Source: Thiocystis violacea (GTDB lineage Bacteria > Pseudomonadota > Gammaproteobacteria > Chromatiales > Chromatiaceae). From it: 64,000 bases of DNA. The notes beneath the pieces are model-generated. The model did no database searches, had not been told where the DNA came from, and saw only the letters and a program-made list of their open reading frames with translations. The DNA is taken from the NCBI RefSeq assembly GCF_016583575.1, contig NZ_NRRG01000002.1, positions 177,198 through 241,197 on the forward strand, written 5' to 3'. This document shows, one piece after another, positions 19,564 through 29,656 of the stretch. Numbering within the stretch: the stretch's first letter is position 1; each line of letters begins with the position of its first letter. A program made the translations under genes and the position numbers.

Positions 19564-19619
19564 CAACTGACAACTGACAACTGACAACTGACAACTGACA
19601 ACTGACAACTGACAACTGA
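19564..19619. repeat. Heptanucleotide tandem repeat, eight copies
   Basis: Eight perfect copies of CAACTGA (TCAGTTG on the other strand) lie in the ruvC-ruvA gap, directly after ruvC in the direction of transcription. The same heptamer family is known in cyanobacteria and some proteobacteria. Copy number is likely to vary by slippage. Confidence 0.95.
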
Positions 19620-19633
19620 AACCATCCCCCGCC

Positions 19634-20170
19634 TCAGGGCCGCCAGTCGCGCCAGGAGGCCGCAGCGCGCTTGCGTGTCGGAAGGCCCATCGAGTGGGCG
19701 TGACAGAGCGCGATGGCGAGCGCGTCGGCCTCGTCCTCGCCTGGGGTTTCGGACAGTGATAGCAGGACTCTCACCATGTGCTGAACCTGCGATTTCTCGG
19801 CCCCGCCAGTCCCGACCACCGCGAGCTTGACCGATTTCGGGCTGTATTCGTGCACGGTCACCCCACCCTTGAGACCGGCGCAGAGCACCGCGCCGCGCGC
19901 CTGGCCGATCTTGAGCGCCGCCGTCGGGTCGCGCGCGAAGATGAGCTGCTCGACGGCCATCTCGTGAGGCTGATACTCGGCCACGATGGCGGCGATCCGA
20001 TCGAAGATGAGACCCAGACGACCCGGCCAGGGCTGGTCCCCGACCCGGATGCAACCGCTCGTGATTCTGACGCTGTGGCGCCCATCGCTATCGATCACGG
20101 CAAAGCCGGTATTGCGTGAGCCCGGATCGATCCCCAGGATGCGATGGCGTAGGTTCGTGGCGGGGATCAT
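19634..20170 (-). CDS. ruvC: Crossover junction endodeoxyribonuclease RuvC
   Basis: A 178-residue resolvase that nicks Holliday junctions. Motifs are RILGIDPGSRNTGFAV (catalytic Asp at residue 15), VEQLIFARDPTAALKIGQARG (catalytic Glu), and EDEADALAIALCHAH with the paired C-terminal aspartates. The length matches the family (173 in E. coli). It lies 51 bases after yebC and starts at an ATG at 20170. The last residues, RKRAAASWRDWRP, precede the heptamer repeat. Confidence 0.96.
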   Translation of the reverse strand: MIPATNLRHRILGIDPGSRNTGFAVIDSDGRHSVRITSGCIRVGDQPWPGRLGLIFDRIAAIVAEYQPHEMAVEQLIFARDPTAALKIGQARGAVLCAGLKGGVTVHEYSPKSVKLAVVGTGGAEKSQVQHMVRVLLSLSETPGEDEADALAIALCHAHSMGLPTRKRAAASWRDWRP

Positions 20171-20221
20171 CGCGGAGCGGCCGCGATACCGGAGCGCATC
20201 GAGCCGGGAGCCCAGCCGCGA

Positions 20222-20971
20222 TCAGGCATCCAGCGCCGCCAGGATCTCGTCGGCGATGTCGGCGTTGTGATAGACCTCCTGCACGTCGTCCAGATCCTCC
20301 AGTTGCTCGACCAGCTTGAGCAGCTTCTCGGCGGTCTCCAGGTCGAGATCGATCAGCGTGGCGGCGTTGTAACTGATCTCGGCGACCTCGGTGTCCAGCC
20401 CGGCCTGGGTCAGCGCCTCCTTGACGGCCGCGAAGTCCTCGGGCGAGCTGATGACATCGAGCGAGCCGTCGTCATTGACCACCACATCCTCGGCGCCGGC
20501 CTCGAGCGCCGCCTCCATCACCTGCTCCTCGCTGGTCCCCGGCTGGAAGCTGATGACGCCCTGCTTGGTGAACAGATAGCTCACGGAACCATCGGTTCCC
20601 AGATTGCCGCCACGCTTGCTGAAGGCATGCCTGACCTCGGAGGCGGTGCGATTGCGGTTGTCGCTCATGCAATCGACCATGACGGCGACCCCGCCGGGGC
20701 CGTAGCCCTCGTAGCGGATTTCCTCGTAATTCTCACCCTCCATGCCGCCCGCCCCGCGCTTGATGGCGCGCTCCACGGTGTCGCGCGGCATGTTGGCGCC
20801 GAAGGCCTTGTCCATGGCCAGGCGCAGACGCGGGTTGGCGCCGGGATCGCCGCCGCCCTCGCGCGCCGCGACCGTGACCTCGCGGATCAGCTTGGTCCAG
20901 ACCTTGCCGCGCGTCTTGTCCTGCGCGGCCTTGCGATGCTTGATGTTGGCCCATTTACTGTGACCGGCCAT
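20222..20971 (-). CDS. yebC: YebC/PmpR-family protein
   Basis: A 249-residue three-domain protein starting [18 protein letters not shown], the hallmark of the family. Further conserved parts are [13 protein letters not shown] and [15 protein letters not shown]. Family members are described as DNA-binding regulators or as factors helping ribosomes through proline stretches; I do not choose between them. AGGAGA lies eight bases before the ATG. It heads yebC-ruvC-ruvA, a classic order. Confidence 0.95.
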   Translation of the reverse strand: MAGHSKWANIKHRKAAQDKTRGKVWTKLIREVTVAAREGGGDPGANPRLRLAMDKAFGANMPRDTVERAIKRGAGGMEGENYEEIRYEGYGPGGVAVMVDCMSDNRNRTASEVRHAFSKRGGNLGTDGSVSYLFTKQGVISFQPGTSEEQVMEAALEAGAEDVVVNDDGSLDVISSPEDFAAVKEALTQAGLDTEVAEISYNAATLIDLDLETAEKLLKLVEQLEDLDDVQEVYHNADIADEILAALDA

Positions 20972-21280
20972 GGATGGTTTCTCCTGACATGGAATTCGGC
21001 CCGGGACGGGTCACCGGGCAAGCCGAGGCGCGAAGGCGGCGCCCGACTGGGGAGCCCCAGGCTGGGGATCCACCCCCATCGAACGGGGCTCCGACGAACG
21101 CGGAGCGCCGGCCGTGCGTCTTGTTCAGCGGCGCATATTAGCATCCCGAGCCGGCCGCCTGGTAAGCGCCGGGCGCGCGCGAGGCTGAAATGGCGACGCT
21201 GAGCGGCGCGGGCACTGTGCTAATCTTGGCGACCCGATTCCCGCCCGCCGCCCCGACGATCCGAATCCCGAGAGCCCGCT
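20972..21280. other. Divergent intergenic region between yebC and the LOG-family gene
   Basis: This 309-base gap must hold promoters for both genes. For the rightward gene an extended -10, TGC-TAATCT at 21218-21226, lies about 55 bases before the ATG, without a clear -35. Several GC-rich inverted repeats near 21050-21110 have no obvious role. No small ORF is credible. Confidence 0.45.
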
Positions 21281-23263
21281 ATGTACGCGACACCCGAAAC
21301 CGCCGATGGCTGGATCACGCACTTGCTCGCCATGGACGACGAGGGCTTCGTCGTCGCGGCGCGCTTCGCCATCTCGCCCGCCTTTCGCCGCCTGGTGGGG
21401 GGGCGCGAAGCGGATCTGGTGTTCGCCGCGCGCAGTCGTCTGGCACGCATGGGAATCAACATCCTGCCGCTCGGCGAGCCCGATCTGAACGGGGATCATT
21501 GCGACATCCAGTTGCGCATCCTGGCCGCCATCCGCTCCTATGGCATCGCCGCCCATCTGGAGCGCATCGTGGTCCCAGGGCTGCGCGTCGGCCGCCTGGT
21601 GTTCTGCCCGACGGACAATCGGCTCGATTCCGCCGGGATCCATCGGCTCATCCGCGACAATAGCCTGCAGGTTCCAGCCGGCTTCTCGCTTGATGGTCAC
21701 GGGTATCTCATCCTGCGTCCACAGCAGCGGATCTATCGTTTCCAGAAGCCCCTGACGCCCGACGAGGTGACGGCCATCGCGACCCACGCCGACGGCAAGG
21801 ATCTGCTCAACCGGCTACAGATACGCGAGAAGGTCGATCATATCGAGCTGCCGCCCAGGGACGGACTGGTCACCGCCTGCTCGATGTTCCTGCATCGCCA
21901 TTACGTGGTGCTCCGTAACCTGGACGAGTCGCTGGGGGTGCACCTGCAAGCCACGGTGCTGGATCCGGTCTCCACGCGCGGAACCAACGTCTATCTGGAA
22001 TTCATCAACCGCACCGAGCAACTCATCATCAATCCGAGCGTGGCCGCCTCGGTGCACGAGGCGATTCGGGTGGATCCCAAGCCGCGTTACTGGCATGGGC
22101 GCCCGGACGACCGCGAGGAGCCGGAGCCGCGCGAGACGATCGACGCGACGGGTTACCAGGCCCTGCTCGGGATCTTCGATCGGCTGGAGGCCAGTCCGGT
22201 GGGGAATCGCTACTCCCATCGCATGACGGCCATCACCCGCGATGCCCAGGCCCTCATGGACGGCGTGGATCCGGATCTGGTCTGGACCCAGCCCCTGACG
22301 CCTCGGGATCCGCGCGGCGGAACCGACCTCGCCGCCGGCCTGGTCGCGGAAGGGCTGGACCTCAACACTCGGACGGAGTGCGGAACCGAGATCCTGGCGC
22401 GACTCCCGGACGAGGCGCGCGCCACACTCTTGCTCGGCTATTTCCCGAACCTGATCGAGCACACCCAGATCTGCGAGGCCGCGCTGCGCCGGCGCCTCTC
22501 CCGCATCGTCTTCCGGCGCGCCTCCTTCGAGCACGGACCCTTCCTGTCCTCCCGCGATCATGGGCGACTGGCCGACTACGAAGGACTCGGGCTGCGGGTC
22601 TTCTGGTGCAACGAGCCGCGCGGTCATGTGGTGCGCCATGTCTTCAGGGGATTGCGTGGCTACTTCACGACCCCCGATCAGGTGGATCGCTTCCGCTCCT
22701 GCCTGATCTTCGCCGTCTATGGCTCGACCAAGCCGCTCAACGACCAGGCCGCGCGCCAGGTGGAACGGCTGCTCGTGAATCTGCGCGGCCTGTTCGGCAG
22801 CGATATCGGGATCCTGACCGGCGGTGGCCCAGGCGCCATGCAACAGGTGACCGATGCCGCGCACCGACAGGGGCTGATGGTCGGCTCCAGCTTCATCGAG
22901 ACCATCGATCAGGAGCCCAACCAGACCGCCGAGTTCTACCAGACCTTCCAGGCACGTAGCCGACAGGCGCGGCAGCGCTGGTTCGAGATCGCGAGCTTCC
23001 ATCTCTTCCTGGTCGGCGGCGTGGGCACGCTTGAGGAGATCGGGCTCACCCTCACGGACATGAAGCTGGGCGTAATCGAGACCGGCCCCGTGGTGTTTTT
23101 CGACAGCTCTGGCGGAGATTTCTATTGGGATGGACTGCGCCGCCAGCTCGATGAGATGGAGCGACAGGGCCGTGTGCCGGGTTGGCTGATCGAGCAGATT
23201 CTGATGACGACCGATCCAGACGCCATCCCGAGGTTCTACAAGCAGGCCCTCAGACTGGGCTGA
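21281..23263 (+). CDS. LOG-family Rossmann protein with large uncharacterised N-terminal region
   Basis: A 660-residue protein. The C-terminal 190 residues are a LOG (lysine decarboxylase-like) nucleoside 5'-monophosphate phosphoribohydrolase fold: IFAVYGSTKPLN starts the Rossmann domain, GGGPGAM lies at about 513 and GGVGTLEE at about 577, matching PGGxGTxxE except for its Pro. RSRQARQRWFE supplies the likely catalytic Arg region. Residues 1-460 match no domain I recognise, and the order differs from E. coli PpnN. The predicted activity, releasing free base from a nucleotide, is inferred from the C-terminus only. The start is ATG 21281 with a weak Shine-Dalgarno. It is monocistronic, upstream of zapD. 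Confidence 0.8.
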   Translation: MYATPETADGWITHLLAMDDEGFVVAARFAISPAFRRLVGGREADLVFAARSRLARMGINILPLGEPDLNGDHCDIQLRILAAIRSYGIAAHLERIVVPGLRVGRLVFCPTDNRLDSAGIHRLIRDNSLQVPAGFSLDGHGYLILRPQQRIYRFQKPLTPDEVTAIATHADGKDLLNRLQIREKVDHIELPPRDGLVTACSMFLHRHYVVLRNLDESLGVHLQATVLDPVSTRGTNVYLEFINRTEQLIINPSVAASVHEAIRVDPKPRYWHGRPDDREEPEPRETIDATGYQALLGIFDRLEASPVGNRYSHRMTAITRDAQALMDGVDPDLVWTQPLTPRDPRGGTDLAAGLVAEGLDLNTRTECGTEILARLPDEARATLLLGYFPNLIEHTQICEAALRRRLSRIVFRRASFEHGPFLSSRDHGRLADYEGLGLRVFWCNEPRGHVVRHVFRGLRGYFTTPDQVDRFRSCLIFAVYGSTKPLNDQAARQVERLLVNLRGLFGSDIGILTGGGPGAMQQVTDAAHRQGLMVGSSFIETIDQEPNQTAEFYQTFQARSRQARQRWFEIASFHLFLVGGVGTLEEIGLTLTDMKLGVIETGPVVFFDSSGGDFYWDGLRRQLDEMERQGRVPGWLIEQILMTTDPDAIPRFYKQALRLG

Positions 23264-23580
23264 ACGCGCGCGAGCGGGAGCGAATCGCGGCCCGCTCGTG
23301 ACATGACGCACCGAAACCAGGACAATTCCGGGGAGGCCCTCGCGCATCGTGGAACAGAGGTTCGGGAGGCGCCGATCGATGCGGACGTCAGGGCGTCGGT
23401 CGAGGATCGGAAGACGAGGATATCCAGACTCATTACATGGTTGGCGACATGCGCGCCTTGACCCGGTCGGCAGCTTCCAGGCCATCCGCGGCATGGATCG
23501 GCTCAGCGCCGCCGTAACAGTTACTTGGTCGCCTGGCGAGCCGCGTTCCGACCGCGACCAGCCGGACTCGAGACAAGGCC
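23264..23580. other. Intergenic region between the LOG gene and zapD
   Basis: A 317-base gap without a credible gene. CGAGCGGG at 23271-23278 pairs with CCCGCTCG at 23291-23298 across 12 bases, just after the LOG stop, and may act as a terminator. I could not identify the zapD promoter. Confidence 0.4.
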
Positions 23581-24348
23581 GTGTCAACATTGATCACCTT
23601 CGAACATCCTCTCAACGAACGTATCCGAACCTTCCTGCGGCTCGAACATCTGTTCCGTCAACTGGACCAGTTCGTCCACCAGGAGGATCAGCGATCGTCG
23701 CGCTGCGCCATCTGGGTGCTGCTGGACATCGTCGCGGTCACCGCGCGCGCGGATGTCAAGAACGAGATTCTGAAGGAGCTTGATCGCCACATCGGCAATC
23801 TCAATCGACTCTCGACCCAACGCGGCGTCGATCCGGAGGCGCTGGCCGAGGTGCTGGACGATCTGCGTCGAGCCATCGACGGCATCCAGCAACTCAATGG
23901 CCCCATCGGTCACGGCGCGCGCGAGGACGAATTTCTCAAGGCCATCGCGCAGCGCAGCAGCATCCCTGGGGGCACCTGTAGCTTCGACCTGCCGCACTTC
24001 CACTATTGGTTGATCCAGCCGACGGAGCGCCGTCAGGCCAGGTTCGGTGAATGGCTCGGGGATCTCAAGCCAGCGATCGAGGCCATCCAGCTCGCGCTCT
24101 CGCTGGTCCGCTCAAGCTCGGCCTCGCGCCAGGTCGTCGCCGAGGGCGGCTTCTACCAGGAGGCCATCGACCCCCTGGCGCCGGCTCAGATGCTGCGCGT
24201 CGGCCTGGAGGGCGAGGCGGCCATCTTCCCCGAGATCAGCGGTCACAAGAACCGCTTCAGCATTCGCTTCATGAATGCCGAGCCCCAGGGTCGGGCGACC
24301 CAGCACGGCGCGGATGTCTCGTTCCGCCTCACCTGCTGCGTCTTCTGA
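23581..24348 (+). CDS. zapD: Cell division protein ZapD
   Basis: A 255-residue protein of the DUF1342 family that bundles FtsZ filaments. The start [20 protein letters not shown] and the central [12 protein letters not shown] are diagnostic, and the length equals E. coli ZapD (247) within a few residues. The start codon is GTG at 23581. It is followed four bases later by yacG, the usual order, but coaE is not directly upstream. Confidence 0.95.
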   Translation: MSTLITFEHPLNERIRTFLRLEHLFRQLDQFVHQEDQRSSRCAIWVLLDIVAVTARADVKNEILKELDRHIGNLNRLSTQRGVDPEALAEVLDDLRRAIDGIQQLNGPIGHGAREDEFLKAIAQRSSIPGGTCSFDLPHFHYWLIQPTERRQARFGEWLGDLKPAIEAIQLALSLVRSSSASRQVVAEGGFYQEAIDPLAPAQMLRVGLEGEAAIFPEISGHKNRFSIRFMNAEPQGRATQHGADVSFRLTCCVF

Positions 24349-24352
24349 CACC

Positions 24353-24553
24353 ATGGTCACGACAGTCGCCTGTCCTCATTGCGGCAAACCCGTGGCCTGG
24401 ACCGAACAGGCACGCTGGCGCCCCTTCTGCAGCGAGCGCTGCCGTCTGATCGATCTGGGGGATTGGATCGACGAGCAACATCGCATCGCCGATCCCACCG
24501 ACGCGCCGAGCGAGGATCCCCCGGCCTCCGAGGACGAACCCTACCGTCACTGA
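24353..24553 (+). CDS. yacG: DNA gyrase inhibitor YacG
   Basis: A 66-residue zinc protein that binds GyrB in characterised homologues. The zinc ligands are CPHC (residues 7-10) and CSERC (26-30), followed by the family motif [15 protein letters not shown]. The acidic tail is typical. It begins four bases after zapD. Its stop overlaps the convergent MutT-fusion gene by seven bases. Confidence 0.94.
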   Translation: MVTTVACPHCGKPVAWTEQARWRPFCSERCRLIDLGDWIDEQHRIADPTDAPSEDPPASEDEPYRH

Positions 24554-25524
24554 CCCGGCCAGAGCCCGCGGATCGCCCCGATCCCCTGCGCGCCGTGACG
24601 GAAAGCCTCTTCCAGATCCTCGGACCTCAGCCCGCCTAGGGCATAGACCGGAAGCGGCACGAGATCCACCAGATCGGCGAAGGTCCGCCACCCGAGCGGA
24701 ATCGCCTCGGGATGACTGGCCGTGACCTGGACTGGCGAGAGTACGCCATAGTCCAGACCAAGCTCGGCCGCGCGGGCCAGTTGGGCCTGATCGTGACAGG
24801 AGGCGCCGACGATCTCGTTCGGCCGCCCAGGGCGCTCGGAAAGCCCCATGAGCGTCTGGCTGGTCAGGTGCAATCCGTGCCGTGGGACGCCGTCCACCGA
24901 TCGCGGATCGCGATTGAGCAGGAGGCACGCCCCATGCGGCTCGCACAGAGCGTGGGCGGATCTCGCCAGCCGGACATAGTCGTCCAGCGACAAGTCATGC
25001 GCCCGCAGTTGGACAAGCCGGATGCCCGCCGTCAACACCTGGGCGAGTCGCTCAAGGAAATCGACTGGTCGGCGAGGATCCTCGCCCGTGATCAGCAGAA
25101 CGGGAGGAAGGCGCAGGGCATTGATGATGGGCCGGTCGGCCGCCGGGAATCGTCCCGGATCCATGGCCTCCGGCGCCACCCAGGCCAGCGGCTGACCTTC
25201 GCATCCGACCGGAACGCCGGAATAACGGTCCACCCGACGCACGTCGAGTAGCACATGACGATCGCCGTAATCATGATGAACCCGGATCAAGGGCCGGCTG
25301 GCAAGAACCTGGATACCCAACTCCTCGTTCAGCTCGCGCCTCAGACCCTCCTCGGGAGTCTCGCCGATCTCCAGCTTGCCGCCGGGAAATTCCCAGAGAC
25401 CGCCCTGATGGACGTGATCCGGACGCTTGGCGACGAGGATGCGCCCATCGGCATCGGCGATCGCGCCCGCCATCACATGAACGGACGCCGGGCTAGCTCC
25501 GGTATTCGGCGTTGATGCGGACAT
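24547..25524 (-). CDS. Nudix (MutT-type) hydrolase fused to a thiamine-phosphate-synthase-like domain
   Basis: A fusion of about 325 residues. Residues 15-150 are a Nudix domain with the full Nudix box, [24 protein letters not shown], as in 8-oxo-dGTP-cleaving MutT. Residues 155-325 are a ThiE/TenI-like barrel ([34 protein letters not shown]). The thiazole-phosphate loop seems altered (VTASHPEA in place of TxTK), so true ThiE activity is doubtful. This two-domain arrangement is known in gammaproteobacteria. The ATG at 25524 overlaps the argJ end by 32 bases; ATG 25473 is an alternative start. Convergent with yacG. Confidence 0.87.
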   Translation of the reverse strand: MSASTPNTGASPASVHVMAGAIADADGRILVAKRPDHVHQGGLWEFPGGKLEIGETPEEGLRRELNEELGIQVLASRPLIRVHHDYGDRHVLLDVRRVDRYSGVPVGCEGQPLAWVAPEAMDPGRFPAADRPIINALRLPPVLLITGEDPRRPVDFLERLAQVLTAGIRLVQLRAHDLSLDDYVRLARSAHALCEPHGACLLLNRDPRSVDGVPRHGLHLTSQTLMGLSERPGRPNEIVGASCHDQAQLARAAELGLDYGVLSPVQVTASHPEAIPLGWRTFADLVDLVPLPVYALGGLRSEDLEEAFRHGAQGIGAIRGLWPGQ

Positions 25525-26704
25525 AGTCGTAGGAGAAATCGCAGGTGAGCACACGCGCGACGGCCTCTCCGCGGCCCAGCGAGACACGGATCAGGATCTC
25601 GGGCTCGGCCATGACCGCGGCCCCCGCCTCCTCCCTGTAATCCTCCGCCCGTCCGCCCGCCTCGACGATCCGGGTCGCGCCAAGCGCGATGTCGACACGC
25701 TCGATATCCAGGTCGACGATGCCCGCGCGGCCGACGGCCGCCAGGATGCGCCCCCAATTCGGATCGGAGGCGAAGAGCGCGGTCTTGACCAGCGGTGAAT
25801 GGGCGATGGCGTAGGCGACGCGCCTGGCCTCGTCATGATCGACCGCTCCCTCGACCAGCACGGTGACCAGCTTGGTCGCGCCCTCGCCATCGCGGATGAT
25901 CGCCGTGGCGAGATCCTGGCAGACGGCTTCGACAGCCGACAGCAAGGCCGCGTGGTCCGGATCGGCGGCGTCGCGGATAAGCGGATTGCCGAGCGCCCCG
26001 GTGGCGACCAGGACGCAGGCGTCGTTGGTCGAGGTGTCCCCGTCCACGGTGATGGCATTGAAGGAACGATCCGCCACCGACTGGAGACAGGACTGGAGGA
26101 TTCCGGACTCGACGGCGGCATCGGTCGCGATGAAGGCGAGCATAGTCGCCATATCGGGACAAATCATCCCGGCGCCCTTGGCGATGCCGGTCACGGTCGC
26201 CCGCTCGCCCCTCAGCTCGAACGATCGCGATCGCAGCTTGGGCACCGTGTCGGTGGTCATGATGGCCCGCGCGGCGACTGGCCAGGCCGAGGCGTCGAAC
26301 CGACCCAAGAGCTCGGGCAGCGCCGCCGCGATACGCTCGACCGGAAGATGCTCGCCGATCACGCCAGTCGAGAAGGGCAGAACCTCCTCCGGCCGGCAGC
26401 CCGCCCGCTCGGCCAGGGCCGAGCAACTGGCCAGCGCGTCCCTTAGCCCCCGCTGGCCCGTTCCGGCATTGGCGTTACCCGAGTTGATCAGGAGATAGCG
26501 CGGAGCCGCGTGGAGCAGGTGGTGACGCGCCAGGGTCACGGGCGCCGCGCGAAAGGCGTTGCGGGTGAAGATGGCGGCGCAGGCGGCGCCGGGGGCGATC
26601 TCCAGCACCAGCAGATCATCGCGCCCCTGGTAACGAATGCCGGCGCCCGCCGTGGCCAGTCGTATCCCAGGGACGGGCAGGAACGATGGATCGGTCGCGC
26701 TCAT
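25493..26704 (-). CDS. argJ: Glutamate N-acetyltransferase / amino-acid acetyltransferase ArgJ
   Basis: A 403-residue enzyme that recycles the acetyl group from N-acetylornithine to glutamate in arginine synthesis. The self-cleavage site lies in KGAGMICPDMATML at about residue 190, where the Thr becomes the new N-terminal nucleophile of the beta chain. STGVIGEHLPV and DGDTSTNDACVLVA are further signatures. It sits 12 bases after secA in the same direction, a common order in this class. Confidence 0.95.
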   Translation of the reverse strand: MSATDPSFLPVPGIRLATAGAGIRYQGRDDLLVLEIAPGAACAAIFTRNAFRAAPVTLARHHLLHAAPRYLLINSGNANAGTGQRGLRDALASCSALAERAGCRPEEVLPFSTGVIGEHLPVERIAAALPELLGRFDASAWPVAARAIMTTDTVPKLRSRSFELRGERATVTGIAKGAGMICPDMATMLAFIATDAAVESGILQSCLQSVADRSFNAITVDGDTSTNDACVLVATGALGNPLIRDAADPDHAALLSAVEAVCQDLATAIIRDGEGATKLVTVLVEGAVDHDEARRVAYAIAHSPLVKTALFASDPNWGRILAAVGRAGIVDLDIERVDIALGATRIVEAGGRAEDYREEAGAAVMAEPEILIRVSLGRGEAVARVLTCDFSYDYVRINAEYRS

Positions 26705-26716
26705 GGCGTTTGCGTC

Positions 26717-29557
26717 CTAGTTGACCTGGCCATGGCACTGTTTGTACTTCTTGCCGGAACCGCAGGGACAGGGTTCGTTGCGGCCAACCTTGCGACCATC
26801 GCGCACATAGGGCTGGTGCGTCTCGTCAGAGGGGTCATGGGCGTTCGGATCCTTGTCCTGTCCATCCAGGTCACCGCCAAATCCCTCGAAGACCTCGTGC
26901 TTGAACTCGAAACCCTTGCGCTCGGCGGGGACCGGTGACGGTTGAGCGGCGAATCCCGGTCCGGGCTCGCCTTCGCCGGACTGAATCTCCAGCTTGGCCA
27001 GCGTCGTCACCACATCCTGCTTGATGCCATCGAGCATGGCCGAGAACATCTGGAAGGCCTCGCGCTTATATTCCTGCTTGGGATTCTTCTGGGCATAGCC
27101 GCGCAGGTGGATACCCTGACGCAGATAGTCCATCGCCGCCAGATGGTCCTTCCAATGACCGTCGAGGGTCTGCAACATCACCGCCTTCTCGATCTGGCGC
27201 ATGTTCGGCGACCCGACCAGCGTCTCCTTGTCCCGATAGCGCTGGAGCAGGGTGTCGTGAATACGGGCACGCAGACTCTCCTCGTGCAGGTCATGATCCC
27301 GATCCAGCCAGGACCGGATCGGCCAATCCCCACCGAAGTGCGCGGACAGAACCTCGCTCAGTTCGCCGACATTCCATTGCTCCTCCAGGCTCTCGGGCGG
27401 GATGCAGGTATCGATCAATCCCTTGAGCGCATCCTCGCGCATGGCGATGACGGTATCGGAAATATCGGTCACGTCCATCAGGTCGCGGCGCTGGCGATAG
27501 ATCACCTTGCGCTGATCGTTGGCGACATCGTCGTATTCGAGCAGTTGCTTGCGGATATCGAAGTTGCGTCCTTCCACCTTGCGCTGGGCGTTCTCGATCG
27601 CCTTGGTCACCCAGGGGTGCTCGATCGCCTCGCCCTTCTGCATGCCGAGCCGCTGCATCATCTTGCCAACCCGCTCGGAGGCGAAGATGCGCATCAGGTT
27701 GTCTTCCAGCGACAGATAGAAGCGCGAGGATCCAGGATCGCCCTGACGGCCGGAACGACCGCGCAACTGGTTGTCGATGCGGCGCGATTCGTGGCGTTCG
27801 GTGCCGACCACATGCAGGCCACCGGCGGCGATGACCTGCTCGTGACGCTGCTTCCAGGCGGCGCGGATGGCGTCGCGATCGGCGTCGGGGCCGGCGTCTT
27901 CCAGCTCGGCCTCCAGATTGCCGCCGAGCACGATGTCGGTTCCGCGACCCGCCATGTTGGTCGCGATGGTCACGGCGCCCGGCCGGCCGGCCTGGGCGAT
28001 GATGCCGGCCTCGCGCTCATGCTGCTTGGCGTTGAGCACCTCGTGGGGGATGCCCTCCTTCTCGAGCTGAGCCGACACCAACTCCGAGGTCTCGATCGAG
28101 GCGGTGCCCACCAGCGCGGGCTGGCCCCGCTCGACGCAGTCGCGAATGTCGTTGATGATCGCCTGGTATTTCTCTTCCTGGGTCAGATAGACGAGGTCGC
28201 CCCGATCGTCGCGCACCATCGGCTGATTGGTCGGGATCACCACCACTTCCAGACCATAGATCTGCTGGAACTCGTAGGCCTCGGTATCGGCCGTGCCGGT
28301 CATGCCCGAGAGCTTGGGGTAGAGCCGGAAGAGATTCTGGAAGGTGATGGAGGCCATCGTCTGGTTTTCAGGCTGAATGGCGACGCCTTCCTTGGCCTCG
28401 ACCGCCTGATGAAGCCCTTCCGACCAACGCCGACCCGGCATGGTGCGGCCGGTGAACTCGTCGACGATGATGATCTGACCGTCGCGCACGATGTACTCGA
28501 CGTTTTTCTGGAAGAGCACATGGCCGCGCAGCGCCGCGTAGACATGGTGCATGAGCACGATGTTGGCGGGATCGTAAAGCCCGGCACCCTCTTCCAGGAC
28601 GCCGATCTCGACGAGCATCCGCTCGACCTTCTCGTGACCTTCCTCGCTCAGATAGACCTGACGCGCCTTTTCATCGACGGAGAAGTCCCCCGGTCCGAAA
28701 TCCGGCTGACCCTCCTCGTTGGTGATGGGGGCCTGGCGCGTGAGCCTGGGAATGAGCGTATTGATCCGCTTGTAGAGATCGGTGCTGCCTTCCGATGGAC
28801 CCGAGATGATGAGCGGCGTGCGCGCCTCGTCGATCAGGATGGAGTCAACCTCGTCGACGATGGCGTAGAAGGGGTCGCGCTGGACCCGCTGCTCGGGCGT
28901 GAACGCCATGTTGTCGCGCAGATAGTCGAAACCGTACTCGTTGTTGGTGCCGTAGGTGATATCCGCGGCATAGGTCTCGCGGCGGGTCACGGGCCGCATG
29001 TGCCGATAGCCCTGACCAGCCGAGGATTCGAACGTGGGATCGAATAGATAGGACGCCATGTCCGGCCCCATGCCGCCGGAGGAGTTGATGACGCCAACCG
29101 AAAGCCCGAGAAAATGATACAGCCGGCCCATCCAGGCGGCGTCGCGGCGAGCCAGATAGTCGTTGACCGTGACGACATGCACGCCCTTAGCGGGCAGCGC
29201 GTTCAGATAGGCCGCCAGGGTGGCCACCAGGGTCTTGCCCTCGCCGGTGCGCATCTCGGCGATCTTGCCGTCGTTGAGCACCATGCCACCGACCATCTGC
29301 ACATCGAAGTGCCGCATGCCGAGGACGCGCCGGCCCGCTTCACGCACGACCGCGAAGGCTTCGGGCAGCAGGCTGTCGAGATCCGCGCCGGCCTTGAGCC
29401 GAGCGCGAAACTCCTCCGTCTTGGCGGCGAGCGCCTGATCGGAGAGTTGGGCGAGTTCGGGCTCGAGCGCACTGATCCGCGCCACCGTCTTCAGCAGTGT
29501 TTTGACGAGCCGATCGTTGCGGCTGCCAAAGATCTTCTTGAACAGATGTGTAACCAT
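26717..29557 (-). CDS. secA: Preprotein translocase ATPase SecA
   Basis: A 946-residue motor that drives Sec-dependent secretion. Walker A is MRTGEGKT (about residues 102-109) and the DEAD-like box is [15 protein letters not shown]. The helicase motif [21 protein letters not shown] and the C-terminal zinc tail [14 protein letters not shown], which binds SecB and lipid, are intact. The length is slightly above E. coli SecA (901). No secM is present; an M23 peptidase gene takes the upstream place. Confidence 0.97.
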   Translation of the reverse strand: MVTHLFKKIFGSRNDRLVKTLLKTVARISALEPELAQLSDQALAAKTEEFRARLKAGADLDSLLPEAFAVVREAGRRVLGMRHFDVQMVGGMVLNDGKIAEMRTGEGKTLVATLAAYLNALPAKGVHVVTVNDYLARRDAAWMGRLYHFLGLSVGVINSSGGMGPDMASYLFDPTFESSAGQGYRHMRPVTRRETYAADITYGTNNEYGFDYLRDNMAFTPEQRVQRDPFYAIVDEVDSILIDEARTPLIISGPSEGSTDLYKRINTLIPRLTRQAPITNEEGQPDFGPGDFSVDEKARQVYLSEEGHEKVERMLVEIGVLEEGAGLYDPANIVLMHHVYAALRGHVLFQKNVEYIVRDGQIIIVDEFTGRTMPGRRWSEGLHQAVEAKEGVAIQPENQTMASITFQNLFRLYPKLSGMTGTADTEAYEFQQIYGLEVVVIPTNQPMVRDDRGDLVYLTQEEKYQAIINDIRDCVERGQPALVGTASIETSELVSAQLEKEGIPHEVLNAKQHEREAGIIAQAGRPGAVTIATNMAGRGTDIVLGGNLEAELEDAGPDADRDAIRAAWKQRHEQVIAAGGLHVVGTERHESRRIDNQLRGRSGRQGDPGSSRFYLSLEDNLMRIFASERVGKMMQRLGMQKGEAIEHPWVTKAIENAQRKVEGRNFDIRKQLLEYDDVANDQRKVIYRQRRDLMDVTDISDTVIAMREDALKGLIDTCIPPESLEEQWNVGELSEVLSAHFGGDWPIRSWLDRDHDLHEESLRARIHDTLLQRYRDKETLVGSPNMRQIEKAVMLQTLDGHWKDHLAAMDYLRQGIHLRGYAQKNPKQEYKREAFQMFSAMLDGIKQDVVTTLAKLEIQSGEGEPGPGFAAQPSPVPAERKGFEFKHEVFEGFGGDLDGQDKDPNAHDPSDETHQPYVRDGRKVGRNEPCPCGSGKKYKQCHGQVN

Positions 29558-29656
29558 CGAAGGAACTTAAAGGCTCTGGCGGAAATCGGCGGATGATACC
29601 GGATTTCGATAACGAAGGTCGCGGCGCATTCGATTTGGCGCCGCGGATGATGCGGA

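Noticed and set aside
19423..19608. Short ORF with repeating SVVSCQL
   Set aside because: It is simply the translation of the heptanucleotide repeat.
19564..19619. Possible CRISPR array
   Set aside because: The units are 7 bases with no spacers, so this is a simple tandem repeat.
21815..23590. 591-residue open frame antisense to the LOG gene
   Set aside because: Low-complexity composition and overlap with a supported gene; no start region or motif supports it.
26942..29047. 701-residue open frame antisense to secA
   Set aside because: secA is unambiguous on the other strand. The frame is a product of high GC codon positions, is rich in Gly, Asp, Arg and His, and has no recognisable motif.
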